Positions 32,287 to 36,340 of a stretch of DNA of 36,340 bases are shown here, piece after piece. Source of the DNA: an uncultured Collinsella sp. (GTDB taxonomy: Bacteria; Actinomycetota; Coriobacteriia; Coriobacteriales; Coriobacteriaceae). The DNA lies in NCBI GenBank assembly GCA_900759335.1, contig CAAEUX010000075.1, positions 1 through 36,340 of the forward strand. Direction: 5' to 3'. Numbering within the stretch: position 1 is the first letter of the stretch; each line of letters begins with the position of its first letter. Under the pieces are notes generated by a model. That model ran no database searches and was not told the origin of the DNA. It worked only from the letters and a program-made list of their open reading frames with translations. A program made the position numbers and the translations under genes.

Positions 32287-32379
32287 AAAAGCACTATGGG
32301 TACCTGCGAGCGACATATCGGCCACGCGGCCGCCCGATCCGCACCCGTGGCGGATCCCAGGGGCGGCAGGCTCTTCGCC

Positions 32380-34179
32380 ATGCCGCGATTCCTTGTTGGC
32401 ATAACACATCGGGTGTACCGTCACCGCGTCTTTGCTATCGCCGGCGCCATCACCGCGCTGTTCCTCATGCTTTTGGCAGCCTTGCCGGCGCTGTTCGCCT
32501 TCGACCCCAAACTTTCTAACGCCGTGCCCGCCTATAGCGAGGTGTCCGAAGAGGTCGTGGATGCGCTCGTCCATTCGAGCTCTCTCCCGCTGCTTGTCGC
32601 CGCAATTGTATTTTCAATTTGGGGCGTATCGGTCTATCTGCGCTGTTTGGACTATGTGCTGCGCCGCCGCCTTGTTGCCATCGCCACCATCTGCGCCCTG
32701 TGGATGATCGAAGTCATTCTCAAGTACAAGTCGTTCACGCCGTTCTATGCCACCGTGCTGTGGTACCTGTACTACGTGCCCATGACGCTCATTCCGCTGC
32801 TCTACCAGTTGTGTGGTTTGCGCCTTGCGGGTCTGGAGCAACACCGCCTGGGTCGCTGCTACTGCGCTGCGCTGTGGATTATGGCTATCCTGCTTATCGG
32901 ATTTGTGCTCACCAACGATTTTCACCAGCAGGTCTTCTACTTTGACCGTGCAAGCGACACCTGGAGCAACGATTACACGTACGGTTGGGGTTATTTCGCT
33001 GTCTTAGTGTGGACGGCCTTTAACTTTGTGGCCTTTTTTATCCTGGTGGGCCGGTCCTCGTCCTTTCGCATCCAACGTTTCTCGGGCACGGCGGCGCTCG
33101 TTCTGCTGGGCGGCGCGTTCTTTGCCATCTCATATGCGTTGCGCGTGCCCTGGGCATGGAGGCTCAACTTCTCGCTCATCTATTGCGTCTTGTGCGTGGT
33201 GGCGATGGAAATCTGTCTCGATTGCGGTGTCATTCCGTCATATCATGACATCGCCGGCATCTTCGACACCTTGCCGCTTGACCTCAAAGTTCTAACGCGC
33301 GACCTGCAGGAGGTCTATGCCACGCCGGCGTCAAAACCAATGCTGGTAGGCGTGCGCGAGGAGTTGCGGACCCAGGAGCACGGCCACGCCCATGCCTTTG
33401 CCGTGGCGTCCGATCCCGATGTGATGTACCGTGCCTTTCCACTGCTGGGCGGATCGGCCCTGCTTGCCCAAGACGTGTCGGATCTCAACGAGCTTAACCG
33501 TGAACTGGCACATCGTCGCATGGAGCTGCAGCGTCAAAACGAGCTGCTCGCCGCCGACTACGACCTCAAGACGCACCTGGCAGATCAAGAGGCCGAGACC
33601 TTGCTGGTCCAAGACGTGGACCAGGCGCTTGCCCGCGCGCTCGAAGGGATGTACGACCTGCTGAGCTCGCTGCCGCCGTTGACCGATGAAGCGTCTTCGC
33701 ACGAGCGTTACCGCATGCTGCAGCGCGCCAAGATGCTTGTCGCCTATTGCAAGCGCAAGGGATCGCTCACGTTGGCGCAGCACGGGGAGAGCGGTTTTGA
33801 TCGCGACCGCATTCAGCTCATTGCTAACGAGCTCGCAAGCGACCTGCGCACCATCGATATCGATTGCGCCTCGATTATCGCCATACGGCGCCCGATGCAC
33901 GCCAGTACGGTAAGCGCCCTGTACGACTGCGTGTATGACTTTGCGTTTTTTGCCTGCACCACCGATCATCCGGCGCTTATGTATCACTTGGGCGACCATG
34001 ACCGATGCAGTGTCGAGCTGCGCGCCACGCTTTTTTCCAACGATGATGAAGATCTTTCGCAGACGTCCGCTGCGCAAGAGCTCGAAAGCGCTCTGCAAGG
34101 GCGCAACGTGGCATACCGCCTTGAGGGCGAGCTCGGCCAGCTGCGCATGATCGTCTTGATGCCGAGGGCGGGTGAGTGA
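32380..34179 (+). CDS. 7TM sensor protein with degenerate histidine-kinase-like C-terminus
   Basis: A 599-aa membrane protein. The N-terminal half holds about eight hydrophobic helices resembling the HisKA_7TM sensor module (YYVPMTLIPLLYQLCG, VLTNDFHQQVFYF, YGWGYFAVLVWTAFN). A coiled coil follows (about 365-420), then a region laid out like DHp and ATPase domains of NarL-type kinases. The helix containing LARALEGMYDLLSSLPPL has no phospho-accepting His. The expected N-box is DCVYDFAFFAC, without Asn, and no G-boxes are seen. It is therefore likely a pseudo-kinase input subunit for the true kinase that overlaps its end. The start is uncertain: ATG 32380 has GGCAGG upstream; ATG 32296 (627 aa) would be near-leaderless. 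Confidence 0.85.
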   Translation: MPRFLVGITHRVYRHRVFAIAGAITALFLMLLAALPALFAFDPKLSNAVPAYSEVSEEVVDALVHSSSLPLLVAAIVFSIWGVSVYLRCLDYVLRRRLVAIATICALWMIEVILKYKSFTPFYATVLWYLYYVPMTLIPLLYQLCGLRLAGLEQHRLGRCYCAALWIMAILLIGFVLTNDFHQQVFYFDRASDTWSNDYTYGWGYFAVLVWTAFNFVAFFILVGRSSSFRIQRFSGTAALVLLGGAFFAISYALRVPWAWRLNFSLIYCVLCVVAMEICLDCGVIPSYHDIAGIFDTLPLDLKVLTRDLQEVYATPASKPMLVGVREELRTQEHGHAHAFAVASDPDVMYRAFPLLGGSALLAQDVSDLNELNRELAHRRMELQRQNELLAADYDLKTHLADQEAETLLVQDVDQALARALEGMYDLLSSLPPLTDEASSHERYRMLQRAKMLVAYCKRKGSLTLAQHGESGFDRDRIQLIANELASDLRTIDIDCASIIAIRRPMHASTVSALYDCVYDFAFFACTTDHPALMYHLGDHDRCSVELRATLFSNDDEDLSQTSAAQELESALQGRNVAYRLEGELGQLRMIVLMPRAGE

Positions 34180-34181
34180 CG

Positions 34182-35675
34182 ATGCAGATTTCGCTCATCC
34201 TTCCCCAAATTGTTGCGCTCGATGTTGTCTTTGCCCTGGCTGCGTGTCTGCAGACGATCCACGTCCCGCTCATCGCATCGCGCCGCTCGTCCTATAACCG
34301 TAAGGTGATTTGTGCCTACGAGGCGAGCCTTGTGCTTCACCTAGTTATTTCGGCGCTCATCTTATTCGCGTCGTCTGGCTCGTATCTGGTGGCGCCGCTT
34401 GACGTTTGCGCCAGGGCAATGGGCGGAGCGCTGTGGCTCAATGCCGTGATCTTTGCCTACGGCGTGGTGCTTATGGTGCGCTATCGTTGCCCCGTCATGC
34501 TGGCCGAGCTGCTGCTCATTGCCGCCGTGACACCGCCGGTGGTTTTTGCCATGGGTTCGGCGTGGACCGTTGTCCTTATCGCAGAGGGAGCGTTTTTCCT
34601 GTTCCGCTCCATTGCGGCGCTCTTGATGGATGTCCGCAACCGCCAGGAGGATATCACCGCGTTCTCGACGATCGAAACCATCAACGTGATTCCCGTGGGC
34701 ATCCTGTATCTGGACCCGAGGGGCCGTCCGCTGCTCATGAACCGCTGCATGCGAAAAAACCTGGTGGAACTTCATATGCCCACCGATCTAGGCGATATGA
34801 GCGGTACATGGAACGACCTGCGCAAACTCAGCATGCAAATGCCCGAAAGCAGCAGGAACCGTGTGCGGATTAATCTGGACCGCTTTGGTGAGGCGCGGGC
34901 GGTGGTCGAGGTTTCTCCCGCCGAGATTCGCTTGTTTGTGCACGATGACGTTATGGTTTCGGGCCGCCTCTTCGAGCGCATTATCGGTCTGGATGTAACA
35001 GAGTATGCGCATGCCCATGATCGCCTGGCGCAAGCCAACCACCTGCTTGAGCTTGCGGGCCAAGAGCTCCAAGCCCAGATCGAAGAAGTCAAAAAAGTTG
35101 CTGACAATGCGGCCTATCTGCGTATGCGCGCTCGCGTGCACGACGTGATCGGGCAGCGCCTGTCCATTCTCCATCGTTATCTGGAGGAAGGGCGCCTGGA
35201 TGACGAGTCACTCGAGCAGATCGACCCGCTGCTGCGCTCAATCGCTGCCGATCTGCGCAGCGGGGGCGACACCGAACCGGCAGAGCAATTGGGCGATATC
35301 GTCCATGCCTTTGGCCTGGTGAGTGTGCAGATCGATGTTGAGGGTGCGCTTCCTGAGGACGCGCGTGTCGCCGCCGCATTTTTGCAGATTATCCGCGAGG
35401 CCTCGACCAATGCCACCAAGCATGCGCAGGCGCATCGGGTCCACGTGCGTCTGTGGCAGGAGACGTCGGAAGACGGCACTGTTGCGCGGATGACCGTTTC
35501 TAACGACGGCGCGCCTGCACCCGTATCGTATCGCGAGGGAACGGGTATCCCTGGTATGAGGCATGTCGCACAGAATCTGGGCGGCAGCTTGGAAGTCCAC
35601 ACCGCCCCGCCCTTCACGCTTACGGTGTCCATCCCGCTCGCCTCCAACGCCACGGTCCAAAGGAGAAGTTCATGA
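34182..35675 (+). CDS. NarL-type sensor histidine kinase
   Basis: A 497-aa membrane kinase. Six or so TM helices (1-150) precede a PAS-like cytoplasmic segment (about 165-275), a coiled coil, a HisKA_3-type DHp domain with phospho-acceptor His320 in RVHDVIGQRLS, and an HATPase domain with N-box EASTNATKHA (Asn410), NDG and GTGIPGM boxes. All catalytic motifs are intact, unlike the upstream partner. GTG 34176 (GTGA overlap with the previous stop) is an alternative start two codons earlier. Its stop overlaps the response regulator ATG (ATGA). The signal is unknown. Confidence 0.93.
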   Translation: MQISLILPQIVALDVVFALAACLQTIHVPLIASRRSSYNRKVICAYEASLVLHLVISALILFASSGSYLVAPLDVCARAMGGALWLNAVIFAYGVVLMVRYRCPVMLAELLLIAAVTPPVVFAMGSAWTVVLIAEGAFFLFRSIAALLMDVRNRQEDITAFSTIETINVIPVGILYLDPRGRPLLMNRCMRKNLVELHMPTDLGDMSGTWNDLRKLSMQMPESSRNRVRINLDRFGEARAVVEVSPAEIRLFVHDDVMVSGRLFERIIGLDVTEYAHAHDRLAQANHLLELAGQELQAQIEEVKKVADNAAYLRMRARVHDVIGQRLSILHRYLEEGRLDDESLEQIDPLLRSIAADLRSGGDTEPAEQLGDIVHAFGLVSVQIDVEGALPEDARVAAAFLQIIREASTNATKHAQAHRVHVRLWQETSEDGTVARMTVSNDGAPAPVSYREGTGIPGMRHVAQNLGGSLEVHTAPPFTLTVSIPLASNATVQRRSS

Positions 35676-36292
35676 TCCGCGTCCTTATAGTCGAAGACCA
35701 GGCCATCCTGCGCGAGAGCCTGGCGCGCTCCGTTGGCGACCAGCCCGATATGACCGTTGTTTCCGCCATTGCCGATGCTTCCGAGGCCTTGGGTGTCGCG
35801 CTCAAGGAGCGCCCGGACATGATACTGATGGACGTGTGCACCGAGCACGATTCCAACGGCATCGTGGCGGCGGCGCGCATCAAAGAACAACTGCCCGAGT
35901 GCCGCGTCATTATCATGACGGGTATGCCCGAAATCACCTTTGTGGACCAGGCGCGCGAGGCGGGCGTCGACAGCTTTGTGTACAAGAACGTCGGTATCGA
36001 CGAGCTATTCGCCGTGATGCGCTCCACGCTGGCGGGTTACTGCACGTTTCCCAAGCCGCCCGAGAGCATCTTCTCGGGCACGGCGGCCCTCGACGATGTC
36101 GAGCTGTCGATCTTGCGCCTTGCCTGCGAGGGTAAGAGCCGCCGCGAGATCGCGGCCGAGCTGTTTATGAGCGAGGGCACCATCAAACGCCGCATCTCGG
36201 AGATTCTCAATAAGACCGGCTACGACAACATCATGCGCCTAGCCGTGCGCGCAGTAACGGAGGGCAGCATCGTTCCCAACATGGAGCGCTAA
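35672..36292 (+). CDS. LuxR/NarL-family response regulator
   Basis: A 206-aa DNA-binding response regulator. The receiver domain (1-120) has the acidic pair near Glu8/Asp9, phospho-acceptor Asp54 in ILMDVC, Thr83 and Lys105. The LuxR-type helix-turn-helix (about 138-200) reads LSILRLACEGKSRREIAAELFMSEGTIKRRISEILNK, with GTIKRR in place of the common TVKxH. ATG overlaps the kinase stop by 4 bp, so it is stoichiometrically coupled. It presumably activates genes outside this window or its own operon. Confidence 0.95.
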   Translation: MIRVLIVEDQAILRESLARSVGDQPDMTVVSAIADASEALGVALKERPDMILMDVCTEHDSNGIVAAARIKEQLPECRVIIMTGMPEITFVDQAREAGVDSFVYKNVGIDELFAVMRSTLAGYCTFPKPPESIFSGTAALDDVELSILRLACEGKSRREIAAELFMSEGTIKRRISEILNKTGYDNIMRLAVRAVTEGSIVPNMER

Positions 36293-36340
36293 CGCTCGTT
36301 ATGCATCGGCATAAAGCGGCGGGGCCGCAGGATCAACTCC
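36293..36340. other. Window end after the response regulator
   Basis: These 48 bases contain GCGGC-GGG-GCCGC (about 36318-36330), which could be the start of a terminator; the window ends too soon to tell. Confidence 0.3.

Overview
The window is a high-GC chromosomal segment that codes densely on both strands. Start codons include ATG, GTG and TTG with good Shine-Dalgarno sequences, and several intergenic gaps hold short palindromic repeats. The gene families (an Nramp-related transporter of the magnesium type known from Eggerthella lenta, a 7TM pseudo-kinase/NarL-type two-component operon, LicT-controlled beta-glucoside use, DUF362 ferredoxin, DUF4867) and the codon bias suggest a gut Coriobacteriia member, most likely Collinsella. 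This assignment is an inference; no 16S or other marker gene is present.

Layout. 1-52 is the tail of a truncated upstream gene. 187-3575 encodes a MacB/FtsX-type ABC transporter (ATPase plus 888-residue permease). 3576-3854 is a cluster of short palindromic repeats. 3855-5060 is a DUF362 double [4Fe-4S] protein, followed by a terminator and a 124-bp element with terminal inverted repeats. 5311-6276 (minus) is a membrane-anchored alpha/beta hydrolase, divergent from a hemolysin-III/PAQR membrane protein (6463-7146). 7254-12245 is a same-strand run of envelope-related genes: a CNNM/CorC-like protein, an orphan protein resembling the N-terminal domain of cyanophycin synthetase, YtxH and PRC-barrel proteins, and a NodB-fold protein whose metal ligands are all substituted.

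12574-15689 is a two-gene metal operon. A PRC/MgtE_N/CBS protein with an unusual membrane domain precedes an Nramp homologue carrying the residues of magnesium-type NRMTs, and a structured leader lies upstream. 15983-18199 (minus) is an OatA-like acyltransferase/SGNH protein. 18386-20360 is a nucleoside hydrolase/ribokinase ribose salvage pair. 20458-24532 is a beta-glucoside operon (RAT and terminator, licT, PTS IIBC without IIA, GH1 6-phospho-beta-glucosidase) that looks less GC-rich than its surroundings.

24707-30696 is a sugar catabolic locus: a LacI regulator, candidate operators, an L-fucose/L-arabinose-isomerase-fold enzyme, a two-subunit transketolase and a glycerol-kinase-like FGGY kinase. 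Isomerase, kinase and split transketolase are the three enzyme classes of the D-apiose/apulose pathway, which makes this a candidate for an uncommon pentose pathway. 30849-31337 is luxS and 31482-32126 a DUF4867 protein behind a perfect inverted repeat. 32380-36292 is a three-gene signalling operon: 7TM pseudo-kinase, NarL-type histidine kinase and LuxR-type response regulator.

The strongest leads are the NRMT/MgtE-like pair with its leader, the isomerase/split-transketolase/kinase locus, the NodB-fold pseudoenzyme, the orphan cyanophycin-synthetase-like domain, and the pseudo-kinase/kinase pair.
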